From: Filobasidium wieringae
Taxonomy: Eukaryota > Basidiomycota > Tremellomycetes > Filobasidiales > Filobasidiaceae
DNA: 64,000 nt
Assembly: GCA_001600055.1 (NCBI GenBank)
Contig: BCIV01000018.1
Coordinates: 539,470-603,469 of the forward strand
Direction of reading: 5' to 3'
Shown here: in pieces, positions 36,673 through 48,418 of the stretch
Position numbering within the stretch: position 1 is the first letter of the stretch
How the letters are laid out: every line of letters starts with the position of its first letter
Position numbers and translations under genes: made by a program
Notes under the pieces: generated by a model
Database searches by the model: none
Seen by the model: the letters and a program-made list of their open reading frames with translations, nothing else
What the model was told of the DNA's origin: nothing

Positions 36673-37210
36673 TATCATGTCTAGCATGAACAGCGGGTTA
36701 TGTCGAGGCCCCGAGATCTCTTACGCCACGTTCTCATCCCAGACTGCCTCCAGATTCTGCCTGTATCGGGACGACTGCTCTTTACGCTTGTCAGGGCAGG
36801 TGCGCAACAAAGCCCGTTCTTCGATAACCACTTCATCCGATCACACTCACATCAACACCAGATCGATGCCTACGGTAGAACCCGGATCTCTATCAGATCG
36901 ACCTTACCATACATATCGCAGTATTAAATGCTCGAGTCAGTTCCTTTTGTTTTAGAGGGGCAGCTCAGCAAAGTCAAGGAGCAGAGCGCGTCGACCCTCT
37001 GAAAGGTTTCTCTGCGTTAGGGTGGATACGTAAATTGACATCAACTAATTATGTACAGGCTTTTTTTTTGCCTTTTCTTTTTTAGGGAAAGCTTGTCACG
37101 TCACATCTCATTGTCGTATTGGAAAAGGAATTTTTTTGTTGTTTTGTTTTTGTTGGGGGAAGATGTTGCGTCGACGTAGAACAAAGCGAAGCATGTGCGG
37201 ACATGTTCGC
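36673..37210. other. Intergenic stretch with T-rich runs
   Basis: About 540 bases between converging genes. T runs at 37061-37082 and 37131-37152 may belong to 3' ends. No gene recognised. Confidence 0.45.
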
Positions 37211-39430
37211 TCAGTCTTCCTGCGCGATTTTCGCCTTGCGCATCTGTTCAGTGAGCCCGGCCAACTGTTCAGGGTGCTCAGGGAGCGTAGCTTTGGTATC
37301 GTCGTCCTCGATCAGGGCTGAGAAAGCGGGTTGCTGTGCCAGAGACTGACGGATGGAACTCGGCTGTGACCTGCCAAAGATTGTAGAAGGGTTCTGTTTG
37401 TGAAGCCTTTCGGTGATCCTGGCCGAGCGACGCCTTAGGGGTTTAGCATGATTGGCGTAGAGAAGGAAGAAGCGGTGAGCTTCGATGATGGTGGGGATGA
37501 TCAATGTGAGATTGCATCGATAGGCGATTTTGATGGCGGCCATAAAGTTCTCTCGACCGGCTTCATCATTCAATGTACCTTGAGTTTGACCGTGCCAAGC
37601 CTGTAAGATCAAGTACGTCAGTGAGGATCAAGTCCCAACGGTATGCATAAAGCCGAAATCTCACCGCGCTAAACTTCTCAGTGAGATCGAGCTGAAGCCC
37701 ATCGATGTTCCACGATGAGCCGCAAACTCGAACACCATAGAGCTTGATCTCGTTTTCAACAGGGTCGAAAGATGGTCGGCTCATCCCGATCGGCATTTTG
37801 TCGTTCTCTTCCAGCGTAGTGTACAATGCGAGAGCTAGTTTTTGCATGTCGTAGACCTTGACGACCAAGAAGAACAGGCAGTTCAAGATTTGGTTGAGTG
37901 CGACCTCCGCGCCGGCGGGAGTAGCCTTGTTCTCGAAGGGTACAATCATGAAGTTCCCGAAAGGAGTTTCTCTGGCTGATTCGCAGAGCCTCGTCGATCA
38001 ATCAGACTTGCTGGAGAATACTGGATTCAACCGGGTCGACATACCATCTGTTTTGCATACGAAAATAACGTCCTTGATCTCCTCATAGTCCAGAAGCTCC
38101 TGACAGATGGCACCACTGAGCATGTGAAGCGCGTCAGCAGGGATGTCAGCCTTGCTGTAAACTTCAGCGATGGCCGCTTCCAAGGAGGTTGTGTGATCCG
38201 TTCCGGGAAGGGTGATTGCCAAATCCGGGTCAGGTGCGGATATCTTCGCGAAGGGGCTTCCAGGTTGTTTAGCAAGCGTGGTAGTGTGCAAAGGCCCAAC
38301 GTTCCAGACACCAGTCCGAGAAAGTCGTTGATGTTGCGTATTGAGAGGCTCGAGATCCGTCTCCTTGTTGGCGTAGTCGTCCACGAGCGCCGCCGCGGTA
38401 ACAAGGCGAACTACGAGACAGATGTCGTCTTCCCCTAGCGTGAGCGGCTCATAGGCCTTGGCGAACGCATCGACACGTTTTTGGATTGCCTCGTAATTGG
38501 CGCTTATGGAAGGCACCTCAAGTAGCAGTCCCTAGGTGCCCGGAAGGTTGTGCCGTCAGCTCAGCCTCTGCCGGGCCGCAATTAAGAACGATGGTACGTA
38601 CTTCGGGCTTGAATGGATTGTCTGACCTTCGAAACTCACGTCCGGTCATCTCGAGAATGCCACAAGCCGAAAGGACACCCTTATAGATGGTCGCCGTTCC
38701 ATTGCCTGCACTAACGGAAGAAATTGTGGACATGGTGTTTCTCTCGTAACCGACATAGTCTAGGATTCCCTCGTAGTCTGAGGGTTCCTCGTCCTCTATC
38801 GTCGTATATTGATATTGATATTGATTAGGAGATGGTGTGATCTGAGAACCTGATTGAGACGGTGCGATGGAACAGGTCTCGTCGGGATCTGGAAGCTGTA
38901 AAGTAGATCAGTCTGTAAAAGGCTATAGGAGACAGTCAAAGGAGTGATGATGCTTTCGTACCTCGTCGACTTCCGTGGTCTGGTGCAGTGAAACGTCAGG
39001 TCATCTAATCACATCTATCGAGTTGAATGTACGGACCTGCTCAATCAAAGGACCGATCGATTGGACCTAGAAGGCTAAAATTGATCAAACGGTGACAATG
39101 ATCAGCCCACAAGATCACTGACCTGGCGCAGATATCGGCGGATGTCTCGTTTCTGGCTCCGGCCCTTCGCAGTGTCAAGGATCAGCTTGTTGCTTGCTGA
39201 GGTTCATCGCGATGACATACCTCTTCCTGTTCTGTTTCGAGGTCGAAGACGAACTTGTTGGTGTCCGTCAAAGGATAGAAAAGTTTTCCCGAAGCGTCTC
39301 TTCGTGGATGCCAGGGATTTTCCTGACCTGAACTTTTCTTAGTTTGAAGGGCGTCCGTGTGTTGACCGGATTGTGGTTGAGAGTTGGATGGCTGTAGGAC
39401 AGTCTTGGATGGAACGAGCGTAGGTGACAT
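37211..39430 (-). CDS. Protein of unknown function assembled from several microexons
   Basis: Exon 1 (39430-39221) starts MSPTLVPSKTVLQPS and ends DLETEQEE. It is followed by three tiny phase-0 exons: GRSQKRDIRRYLRQ (39164-39123), VQSIGPLIEQ (39066-39037) and TTEVDE (38979-38962). Exon 5 begins at 38895 (LPDPDETC) and passes through DYEGILDYVGYERNTMSTISS. A GTACGT donor and a CACCTAG acceptor join FKPE to GLLLEVPS. Later segments are LTLGEDDICLVVRLVTAAALVDD and DALHMLSGAICQELLDYEEI, then a splice into ETPFGNFMIVPFENKA. The last exon ends AKIAQED. The total is about 470 residues, mostly helical and soluble. I do not recognise the family. A QYQYQY tract is encoded by a TATTGA repeat. Confidence 0.7.
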
Positions 39431-39662
39431 GATGGAGAGGGATGGTTGATATGTGAATATACATGTGATGGTGGTGGCGAGTGATGTGATGGCAGGACGA
39501 GTGCGCTCGTGCGTCGCTGGAACCCAAGACTCATTTGCCCTTTTTCGGTCTGATCGCACTGACTGTCGCTGTCACGTTGACTGCTGAGCGCTGATCATGA
39601 TCATTACGGAGATCACTGATCACTTTACGCTGATCACTGATCGCGTCTAATCACCTTGATCG

Positions 39663-39746
39663 CGCGGACATGGTCGCTACGTGAAGCACGGACATCGCAC
39701 GGACATGGTCTCATCTGGGCTGCGCTACATAAAGCACGGACATCGC
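39663..39746. repeat. Imperfect direct repeat, two copies
   Basis: ACGGACATGG and AAGCACGGACATCGC each occur twice, in units of about 36 and 49 bases. The patch lies in the gap between the start of the microexon gene and the stop of the NmrA-like gene; just upstream are several GATCACTGATCA-like palindromes (39590-39645). Confidence 0.55.
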
Positions 39747-39778
39747 GCGCGCGCTACAATCGACAATCGACCCCTTGC

Positions 39779-40779
39779 TCAGACTAGGTCCTTGATATCG
39801 GCAGGGTTCCAACCAGGATATAGTCCATTCTTGAGTCCACTTTGCTTCTCGCTCGAAGTGCCCCTTCCCTCTGCCCACTCCGCAGCCAGCCAAGCGACGA
39901 AATCGTGCTCAGTCTTCCAGAGGTCCAACGCTCGATCGACCGTCATGTAGTTGACTTTGGCCTCTGGATGCTTGGTAACATAGTACTTGGACAGTTCGTT
40001 CAAGGTGTATCGAGAACCTTCGATGGGAAGAGTGGCGTTGTGGAGCTGGCTCGGTTCCGAGTCTGGGGAACATGTCGCAACGTCACCGTCTCGTCACCGT
40101 GACGTCTCACCACCAAGAAACTCACCGGTAAAGACTTTCGCAACAAATCGGGCGACATCCGCGAACCGAGTGAAACTGACAGGTTGTTCACCATCCCCGA
40201 CGATATTGATGTCACCGTCCTTGTCCACTCGCAGGAAGACGGCGGACCATTCCGCAAAACCCCCGTTGAAGATCAAGGTGTAAGGCAGTTGGAGATCCTC
40301 GAGTTGAGCATGGAGAGCGTATTTCCCGTAAAGAGGGGACGACTCTTCCGCCGTAAGGGTATCGTTCCCAAACTCGCTGGGCACGAACAACTTGGTCCCC
40401 GCAGATTTGGCCGCCTTGACGAGGGCTGGCTGGGAAGCGAACCCGGCCCCGGACAAGGTGGAGATGACGACCTCGACATCGTGTAGCGCATCGACCAGGG
40501 TGGACTCCTGAGAATAATCCACGGTGACGATTTTGGCCCCAATCTTTCTCAACTCTGCAGCAGCGGGCGAGTCGACCTGAAGTGATCGTAATCTGAGCAC
40601 AGGCACAAGGTGAAGACGAGCGACGATTGCGAACTGACCGAAGTGGCACGTCCCAGTACAACAACAGAAACTCCCTTCTGCAACAACTCTCTGACGATAC
40701 TGTTCCCTAGACTAGCCGAGATGGGCGAGTTGCCGCCGATACCTCCAGCGACAGCGAACTTGGTATACTTCTGAGCCAT
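39779..40779 (-). CDS. NmrA-like NAD(P)-binding reductase (isoflavone-reductase-like)
   Basis: Atypical SDR of about 300 residues in three exons. The start MAQKYTKFAVAGGIGGNSP leads into the glycine-rich cofactor loop, LGNSIVRELLQKGVSVVVLGR. Then come VDALHDVEVVISTLSG, LFVPSEFGNDT (the usual F-P-SEFG motif), GKYALHAQLEDLQLPYTLIFNGGFAEW and VSFTRFADVARFVAKV. The C-terminal exon ends NPADIKDLV. Family members are reductases or redox sensors; the substrate is unknown. The catalytic Y-x3-K is not conserved in classical form. Confidence 0.88.
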
Positions 40780-40824
40780 TGTAATTGTCGTGTGTATTGT
40801 ATGAGACTTTGATCGATTGTGAAA

Positions 40825-40857
40825 GAGCGAGCGAGCGAGTGAGCGAGTGAGCGAGTG
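40825..40857. repeat. GAGC/GAGT microsatellite in a 5' leader
   Basis: Eight units of GAGC or GAGT lie 46-78 bases upstream of the NmrA-like start, probably within its promoter or 5' UTR. Confidence 0.7.
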
Positions 40858-41145
40858 GATGGATAGGACAGGAATAGGACGGGCCGACCGAGTACTGAAA
40901 TGTCACAAGTCGTTTATATACAACTCGTAATTCGCAACAGCGCCATTTGAAACAAGCAACTGATAACGCAAGATGATCGCATGACTGACTCATCGCGTGC
41001 TCGCCAAGCTCGCTTATCACTAATCAGATTACCAAGCGCCTATACAAAAAACCCCCCGAGATACAACGACGAACGCATCGTCACGAATCACGAATCGTGT
41101 GTGTGAACGTGTGAAAGCTGACACCATCGACCGGACCCTCGCGAA

Positions 41146-42782
41146 TCAGGCTCTCCAGGTGACATGGACGGCATCCGTCCGATACCTATCCGGGAATCGC
41201 GCTGCGTATCAGCTATATCCTCGTCTCTGATCACAAAACCCTACGTACCGCTGAGTGACGGTACTCTTCTCGATGGGCGTTCGTTGACCCATCCTATAGG
41301 CCAGCAAACCCGCTTGAGCGATCATGATCCCGTTATCGATACAGAAACTGTCGGGAATGGTTTCAGAGGTCGAGTTCGGACGAGTAAAGCGATGAACCTT
41401 TTCACTCTCACTCACCTCTCGTCGGTCGCGAACACTCGACCGCCTCGTTCAGATGCCATGATCCCCATCATCTCCTGTAACCGTTCGTTACCTGCATGTA
41501 AAACGAAACGAAATCCAAGGGCTCGGTCAAGCCCCGTCTAGTCTAGTCCCTACCATCGAGGGAGGACTCACAACCGACCCCTCCGACGATCAACACGTCG
41601 CCGCTCCCGACATGAGCCATGGCCCGTTCCGTGATCTCCACCAACATGGCGAAGGCCGTCTCTTGTAAAGTAAAGCAGAGGTCTTCCGTCGTGATGACGT
41701 CCAGATCGCTCCTCGAGGTGTCCAGATCGGTGAGAGGTCCTACGAATCGTTTGTCCTTCGTGTACCCTTCGGTAGCGGATAAGAGACCCGTGAGGGAGAT
41801 ATCCATCCCTTTTGTCGTATACGGTAAGGGCAACAACCGGTTCCCCCTGCGCCGAAGAAGAGTGTCATGAGCTTCCCCCCCGATCGAGCAGACGAGTGGC
41901 GGGCGGCAAGAACGCCTCACCTACCTCTTGGCGCTCTGTTCGATGTTATACCCCGGAGCTGGATCGTTCGGTAACCCCACGACGCGGGCGAACCGATCTA
42001 GACAGTTCCCGACGGCGATATCGAGCGTTTCGCCGAAGATCCGGTACTTCTGTTGAGAGTAGGCGATGACTTGGGTGTTCCCGCCCGAGACGTAGAGGAT
42101 GATGGGGTTGTGGGATGAGGTGATGTGGCGACCCATTTCGATGTCTGAGGAGGAAAGTCAGGAAGGGTACGGTACGGGACGAGACGGTGCGAGAGGGGAG
42201 GAGAGGGTGGGCAGGACTTACGACCGACGCAATGGTTGACACCGACCAGAGGGATGTCGTACAGCATACCGATCGTCCTCGCTACCAAAGCTACGCTCTG
42301 TAACGGTCCACCCATCCCGGGTCCTGTACAGACGATCTCGTTAGCTAGCTCGCAAAGCTAGTGCCATCGACCCACACATTGCCCACCTTTTGTATAAGCC
42401 ACCACGTCGACGTCCGACATCTCCAACCCAGCATCCTTGACCGCCTGCCTAATGATCGTCAACGCCCAATGCTGATGATGCCTAGCCGTATCGGCCGGTA
42501 AGAAACCTTGTCCCGGAGGTGTGACGTAGGTATGTCTGACGTTGGAGAGGACCTTGACGAGATCGGCAGAAGACCCGGGTGGGGGTGGGGAATGGGAGAT
42601 GATCCCTGCTCCGAATTTGTTGGCGGAGCCTTCCAAGCCGAGGCAGATGTAGGGACGGTCTGGGGTGGCGTGGTGTGAGCGGGGGATGGGTAGTGGGGAT
42701 CGTGTGGGAGAGAGAGCTTACCAGCTGGAGGTAAGGTCGCGGTCTTGCGTCTGTTTGGGAGTCGGACGGTAGCGTTTGTCAT
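41146..42782 (-). CDS. KAE1: KAE1/OSGEP, tRNA N6-threonylcarbamoyladenosine synthase subunit
   Basis: Catalytic subunit of the KEOPS/EKC complex, which makes t6A at position 37 of ANN-decoding tRNAs. Five or more exons. Motifs are [57 protein letters not shown] (metal-binding histidines), [43 protein letters not shown] and [15 protein letters not shown]. The final exon gives [12 protein letters not shown], matching the conserved end of the family. The first exon is short ([20 protein letters not shown]) and has no obvious mitochondrial presequence, so this is the cytosolic Kae1 rather than Qri7. It is divergent from MTQ1. Confidence 0.95.
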
Positions 42783-42997
42783 GATGGAGTTTCAGCTCGT
42801 TGTGATGGGTACTGGGTGCTGTTGAGAGGGGAATGGGTTTAGACACTCGAGTGAGTGATGGTTCTGGAGGAGAGAGATCGAGAGAGAGGGCAACTGTGAA
42901 CGCTGAGCATGTCAAGAAACTGGCGATCTGGCGATAAATGTCAGCGAATATGGCTCTATGCGTTATCGAGGTAGGCATGCGTTGTCGGCCGTAGTGA

Positions 42998-43005
42998 TCA
43001 CGTGA
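42998..43005. promoter_or_regulatory. TCACGTGA palindrome between KAE1 and MTQ1
   Basis: Part of TGATCACGTGACC, 216 bases from the KAE1 start and 142 bases from the MTQ1 start, in a 364-base divergent promoter. A Cbf1-type bHLH site by consensus. Confidence 0.4.
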
Positions 43006-43146
43006 CCTGAATGGGGGTGGATGAGTCATCATTGTCAACAACGTGCCCTCTGTCCACCTCATCATCGATCCACTCAAACTCGTCGTCACTCGCCGTGAAC
43101 CATTCAGGCGACATTCCTCACCGAGCACCCACAGACTCATTCCACC

Positions 43147-44246
43147 ATGTCACTCTCCATCAGCAACGACCTCCGAGACTCCCTCATCCACAAGCTGGAC
43201 AAGTATCGTCTTCTCTCGGAAGCCACGCCCGATCGAGGTACCACCAACGGGCACGATTCCACCGACTCTCAGCAGGTCCTCCAAGCCGTCCTGAGTTCCG
43301 AAAAGATCGGTTCGGAACAGGCAGTGAGGGAGGCGGTGGATGAGTATATAGGAGGGGTACCGTTGGCTTATATCACACGTAGGTGGATCGCTTGCGGGTC
43401 GGTGATCGGGAAGGGTTTTCCTCCAAGCTGATGATGATGTCGACTCTGGGACTGGGTGTAGAGCGACACCGGTTCGGGGGATTGGACCTGACGATCCGAC
43501 GACCCATCTATATCCCTCGGGTGGAGACGGAACAATGGGTCCTCCTCCTGGCCAAGCACATCCTCGACCACTCGCCGGAGGACAGGCCCATCCGGATCCT
43601 AGATATCTGTTCGGGGAGCGGGTGTATCCCTCTCCTCCTCGCGCTCCAAGGGAAGGGCAGGATCCGCACGGTCGGTCTCGATGTGGACCCGATCGCTCTG
43701 GAAGTCGCTCGTGAGAACGCGAAGAGGAACGGGATCGCGCATCTCTCCACGTTCGAGAAGCTTGACCTGTTCAGCGAAGAGGACGTGGACAGGGTCCGAC
43801 GGGGGTTGGGTGGGGGGTTCGATCTGGTCGTTAGTAATCCTCCTTATGTCAGTTCGAAGGATATGAAGGAGGTCGAGGGGAAATGGCACGAGGGGAAGTA
43901 CGCCCTGCAGGGGAAATTAAAGGCTCGAGCGCGAGAGGCGAACGACGGCGCAGACGACGACAACAACAACGAAGACGACGACGACGACGGCTATTCCTTC
44001 TACCGCCGCATCCTCGAGATCTACCCCCCCTTCCTCTCTCCCGACCGACCGAGCATCATCCCAAAACTAGTCCTGGAGATCGGGTCGACCCAATCCCGCC
44101 CGGTCCAGACCATGTACGAGGGCCAGGGCCGGATGCAAGTCACCAAGGAGACGGAGAGGAGGAAAGACCTGAGCGCACCCAAGTTGGAGCATGGGAATAT
44201 GGTCGGGACCGAGAGGAGCTTGTGGATTTACGAGAATGGGAGTTGA
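43147..44246 (+). CDS. MTQ1: PrmC/HemK-type release-factor glutamine methyltransferase (MTQ1-like)
   Basis: Methylates the GGQ glutamine of peptide release factors; the PrmC-like form acts in mitochondria in yeast. Two exons, 43147-43378 and 43462-44246, give about 340 residues. The helical N-domain ends VPLAYITQRHRFGGLDL, rebuilt across the intron. Next are the SAM motif ILDICSGSGCIPLLLAL and the catalytic VVSNPPYVS. A run of acidic and Asn residues (DDDNNNEDDDDDG) is inserted before YSFYRRILE. The end (SLWIYENGS) is as expected. Which release factor is the target is inference; the other fungal enzyme, Mtq2, lacks the N-terminal domain seen here. Confidence 0.9.
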
Positions 44247-44459
44247 TGAGGAGGTAGGCAGGCTTGGACTGGGATTGTAGGTCGATGGCTGTTCTGACTT
44301 GATTGGTTTTCGTGGGAGAAAGAAGCATGAGGATTTGTTGGACCGGCGTCGGTGATGAGAATGGTCATGTCGCATGTCGTGAAAAGATTAAAGGTCGTGA
44401 ACCGAGTCATATACAGAAACCTCATCATTCATATCTCTCACACCGGCGGTCTAGCTTCC

Positions 44460-45172
44460 TTAAGTAGACCACTCCGCTATCATCCCCATGATCGCTGCGA
44501 ACCTCTCCCTCTCCCGTACACTCTCGTCCACCGCCTCGCTCTCCTCGTCCTCATCCCGTGGCCGATCGTCTTTCCCCAGAGCCAGACTGACAACGACAGG
44601 TCTCCTCCCTCCCTTCACCTTGGCTCCTGAACCAGCCCTCGAGGGGTTTTCCAAGAGCCACCATACCAGGGTGGCGATCTGGGAGATGTAGAGCTCGTCC
44701 CTCGTCTGGTCTGACGGGTCCCGGGGAGTTCCGAGCAGGGGGAGGAGGAGGGTGGAGCCATGGGGGGGTGGGAGGAGGGGAAGGATGGAGGTGAGACTGT
44801 CGGGATCTTCTGCCAAGCCTGGAGGTCTGCTGGGAGTAGGCAAGGCGAGGAGGGGAGAGAGGGTGGCTTGTGTCTGTACGAGTCGGGGCTGGATCAGATC
44901 AGTGTACTCGTCCCCCTCGTTCCCGATTCGACGATTCCCCGATTCGACGATGCGGCGATGGGATGTGATTGGGTGCTTACTAAAGACCCGATCTTCCCTA
45001 GCTGAGTGAGGAGGACGAACACCCTATCGTCGTATTCCTGGATCAAGAGATCGGTCTTTCCTCCCTTGGTTAGAATGCGGGACAGGGTGAAGGTGGGTAT
45101 GGGCAGGGAGGTGGGGGGTAGGGGGTTGAGCTCGAGAGGTGTCAGGGGGGACGATCTGGTCATCTTGTTCAT
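44460..45172 (-). CDS. Proteasome assembly chaperone 3-like protein (PSMG3/Pac3)
   Basis: Two exons give about 205 residues. The core reads LLIQEYDDRVFVLLTQLGKIGSLTQATLSP, the beta-strand pair with VTQLGK-G typical of PSMG3, which with PSMG4 assists 20S alpha-ring assembly. The second half has ISQIATLVWWLLE followed by a Lys/Gly-rich loop, VVVSLALGKD and an acidic helix ending MIAEWST. The LTQLGK-IGSL motif is completed at the intron. The N-terminus is Pro/Thr-rich, and the start could be either M1 or M4. It converges on MTQ1. Confidence 0.8.
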
Positions 45173-45963
45173 GGTGTTGGCGTTGAGGGTGGTCTTAGGG
45201 GTCGATGGGATGGCTGTGTGTAGCTATGGCTGGTGATGTCGAGTGCGATGTGAGCGAGCATCTTTCGCGGACGTCTCGGCACCCGAGAACGAGCTCACCA
45301 AAGTCAGCTCGACCCTGCGTTCGACTTGACATTGTCCTCTCCTTCTCCCCGATTCGGTCAGCTCAGCTTCTCTACGCCGAGCCAACTCAAGTACATCCAG
45401 TGCACCCTCGGACTGCGCTTCGAGTTCCCCTGGAGAGCGATCCATCTGAGCGATAGCCGGCTGCGGATACGAGCAGGCAGATACGGACAAACGTTGGATA
45501 TCGGACGTCATTCCGCTATAACGATCCTCTCGCCATCACCCACAGAGTAGACGCAGGTACGAGCTGGGTCAGTTGGCCTTTCTTCTATTCCACGTACTGG
45601 ATCCATCATAAATCCAATCGACATCCAAGTGAGTATTGTATCGTATCGCATCGCATCGCAGCTCGGCTCTGCTTCTCATGGAAGATCATCTTCCGATAAA
45701 CGGGATCGCTCATCCCTTTTTCCTCTCTTCCCTTCCTTCCAGTCATCTTTCTTACTCAGAGACAGTCATACGTCCCCATTTCGATCCAAATTCACAACCA
45801 GCTCTTTTCGTGGACAACGACCGCAGAGAAGTCATACTCGACGACCCCTATCCTCGTACACAGTCGCTGGTTTAACGTCTTCAAACTGGATCGAGGATTC
45901 TCTTTCTATCGTCCAGTGAACACACTCCCACGGAAACTCTATACCGAGGCTTAGCACTTAGCA
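45173..45963. other. Divergent promoter region, no sure gene
   Basis: About 790 bases between the PSMG3-like and TTC1-like starts. A 95-codon minus-strand frame (45511-45224) lies 51 bases upstream of the PSMG3-like start and could be a leader frame or chance. CATCG/CGATC-type short repeats occur at 45640-45660. Confidence 0.4.
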
Positions 45964-48222
45964 CCATGATCCAATCCCTACAAAACGAATCAGTCTACGT
46001 CCTCCTCGTCGATCCTCCTCTTCCCCGATTGATAGCATGGGTGAGTCATCCATCGCCCCGTCCAACGCCTGACCCTCATAACCAGAACTGATGGGACAAT
46101 CATTCATGAAAACCCAGATCCCCGTGGCTTGTCGAGGACTCGCCATGTTCCTCGCCTTTCCTTTCCTCTGTTTCATCTTACTCGACATCGTAGCTTACCG
46201 TAAGCGATCTCTCTAGCCCAGCGAGGAAGACGATCACGATCGCTCGATTCTCACGTCACGTTCATTCGTGTTCGTTTTCACACACAGTTATCGCCCGGAC
46301 CCTCCATATCCGACCTAAAACGATGAGGGTCCCTCGATCGCCCGCGACTTCGATCTTGAAACCGTCCCCCTTGAGGGAGAACGATCTCCCCCTCCCCCCC
46401 GGTCACGGTCACGGTCACTCGAGTGAGGATGAGGAGTCCCCTTTACTCGGCGTTCAGGGGTTACCGCAGGAGAAGATGGTGAGGGGGTTGGGAGTGGTGC
46501 TTGGGGATGAACGGGTCGTTGCAGATGACGGGGGCCGGGTTTGTGAGAAGGATGTCAACGAGGAGGAGGTGGGACGGGTTGATTTGGACGAGCAGGAGCG
46601 GGAGCAAGAGCAAGAGCTAAAGGTCGATAACGAACCTCTTGAAACCCCCGCGATCCCTCTACCTCCTCACAACCCACCTCCGATCCCTCTCGGTCCCCCC
46701 ATCCCCTCGAAACCCCAGACAAACCCCGGCAGATCCCCCAGCCCGATCGACGAGCTGGAGACGGAAGCTAGGTTCGGGCAGTCGGACAGTCCTCTTCCGG
46801 GACAACAAGCACGGGCGAGCGAGATGGAGGATTGGGCCGATGAGGCGTTATCTGGGTTCACGGGGGGGAAGAAATCGGCGAGATCCCCTGCGAAGGGGGA
46901 CGAGTTTGGGGTGAGGGGGGAGACGATCTTGGGGGATGAGGGAGTCGGTTCGGATGCTCATGATGAGAAGAACGGGAACCCCGATACGGCAAGAGCGGAA
47001 GAGCCCAGACCGCGTGGGTTCGAGCCGAAGGGTGCTGATCAGACTCGCTCGAGCGGATGGACCTCGCCCGGATCCGATTCGGACGAATGGGTCCCACCTG
47101 ATTTCAAGGGGAAAGGGTTCCAGGGTTTCTCCGGGTCGGAAAGAGTCGAAGAACCGGAGGTGGATCTCGAGGCTCTTGGAAGAGGTTTGGCCCAGGAGAA
47201 AGACGAGGTTCCTGTTAAACAGAAGGAAGGGGAGGAGAGGGGGGTGGAGTTGACTATGGATCAGTTGAAGGTGAGTGTCGTTTGGGCTCGCGGATGGGAC
47301 GTACGGTCAGCTGATGGAGCTTCGAAACCTTACTGTAGGACGCTCTGGCGGAAGCTTTGTCCCTCAAGAACCAGGGGAACGTTCGCTTTCAAGCTTCCGA
47401 ACCTGATCTGGACGGGGCCATCGGGGCTTATACATCCGCACTCGATACCCTCCCCGTCACATCCCTCAGTCCCAAACCGGACCCACCCAGGCCTGTGGAG
47501 ACCCCCAAGGACGTGCCGGAAGTCCCTGAATCTTCTGGGATCACGGAATTGACTGACGAACAGGCCGAAGCGCTGGCTCGAGCGGAACAGGAGAGAAGGG
47601 AGGAGACGAGGAAGAGGGAAGAGGAGGAACGGGATCCGGTCGTCAGGGCGAAGAGGGATGTCGAGCGGGAGATTGAGGGGTTGAAGAAGGTGCTCTGGGG
47701 CAACCTGGGGGCGGTTTGGGTCACCAAGGGGGACGATAAGGAGGCCGTCACGGCTTGTACTGAAGGTGAGTTGTGGGTCGGGATGGAAATGGGAGCGGAA
47801 CGTCTGATACGGTGGGTTTCCTTAGCTCTGAAACTGGATTCGACGTACGTCAAGGTCCTGCAGAGACGGGCTACGGCGAATGATCGGATTGGATCTTGGT
47901 CCAGTCTGACTTCGGCTCAAGAAGGTCAGTCTCATCGCTCGTCTGGGTGAGATGTGATCTGACGTGAGATCGCGTTCTGATAGATTACAAGCTACTCCTC
48001 ACGCTCCTCCCCTCAAACTCGCCTTACGTATCTCAAGCTCGTCGTTCGTTATCGACCCTACCCCGTCGAATCGCCGCCCAGCAGGAGAAGGAAAAGGACG
48101 AGATGATGTCCAAGTTGAAAGAGCTCGGGGATGGGATCCTGGGTCGGTTCGGGTTGAGCACGAACAACTTCAAGTTTGATCAGCAGGAGGGGGGTGGGTA
48201 TAGTATGCGATTCGAGCGGTGA
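45964..48222 (+). CDS. TTC1-like TPR protein with an N-terminal membrane anchor
   Basis: Six or so exons give about 580 residues. The first exons encode MIQSLQNESVYVLLVDPPLP and a hydrophobic helix (LAMFLAFPFLCFILLDIVAYLIA). Then comes a 300-residue disordered, acidic and proline-rich region with EMEDWADEALSGF and SGSDSDEW-like segments. The TPR part begins LAEALSLKNQGNVRFQ and continues ALKLDSTYVKVLQRRATAND. The end, MMSKLKELGDGILGRFGLSTNNFKFDQQ, is the TTC1 C-terminal motif. Human TTC1 is a soluble Hsp90/Ras/G-protein adaptor, so the membrane helix is an unusual addition. The splices joining helix and linker (GTGAGT and GTAAGC donors) keep frame. Confidence 0.85.
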
Positions 48223-48232
48223 TCCATCCGGG

Positions 48233-48262
48233 TGACGTGACGTGACGTGACGAGACGAGACG
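48233..48262. repeat. GTGAC pentanucleotide repeat after TTC1
   Basis: Four TGACG units decay into GAGACGAGACG, just after the stop codon. It also forms repeated CRE-like TGACGTGA. Confidence 0.65.
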
Positions 48263-48410
48263 ATTTCGGTAGATGAGATGACTGACATGGCTGGACGACT
48301 GGGTCGCTGGATGGATGATGGCTCGAGACTTGTATCCCTTCGACCACGGTCTCCGGAGTGATTGATATGGATCCAACATATACCCCTTCAGGTCAAGTGA
48401 TTGAAGTGTA

Positions 48411-48418
48411 TCACGTGA
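48411..48418. promoter_or_regulatory. TCACGTGA palindrome upstream of Rheb
   Basis: Lies 531 bases upstream of the Rheb start and 189 bases after the TTC1 stop, followed at once by CGTGAGG. Confidence 0.3.

Noticed and set aside
39590..39645. Cluster of GATCACTGATCA-like palindromes as a possible origin or operator
   Set aside because: Copies are short and irregular, in a gap with other simple repeats. No supporting context was found.
45224..45511. 95-codon minus-strand frame before the PSMG3-like gene
   Set aside because: It has some protein-like character but no family match and sits 51 bases before the next start; probably leader sequence.
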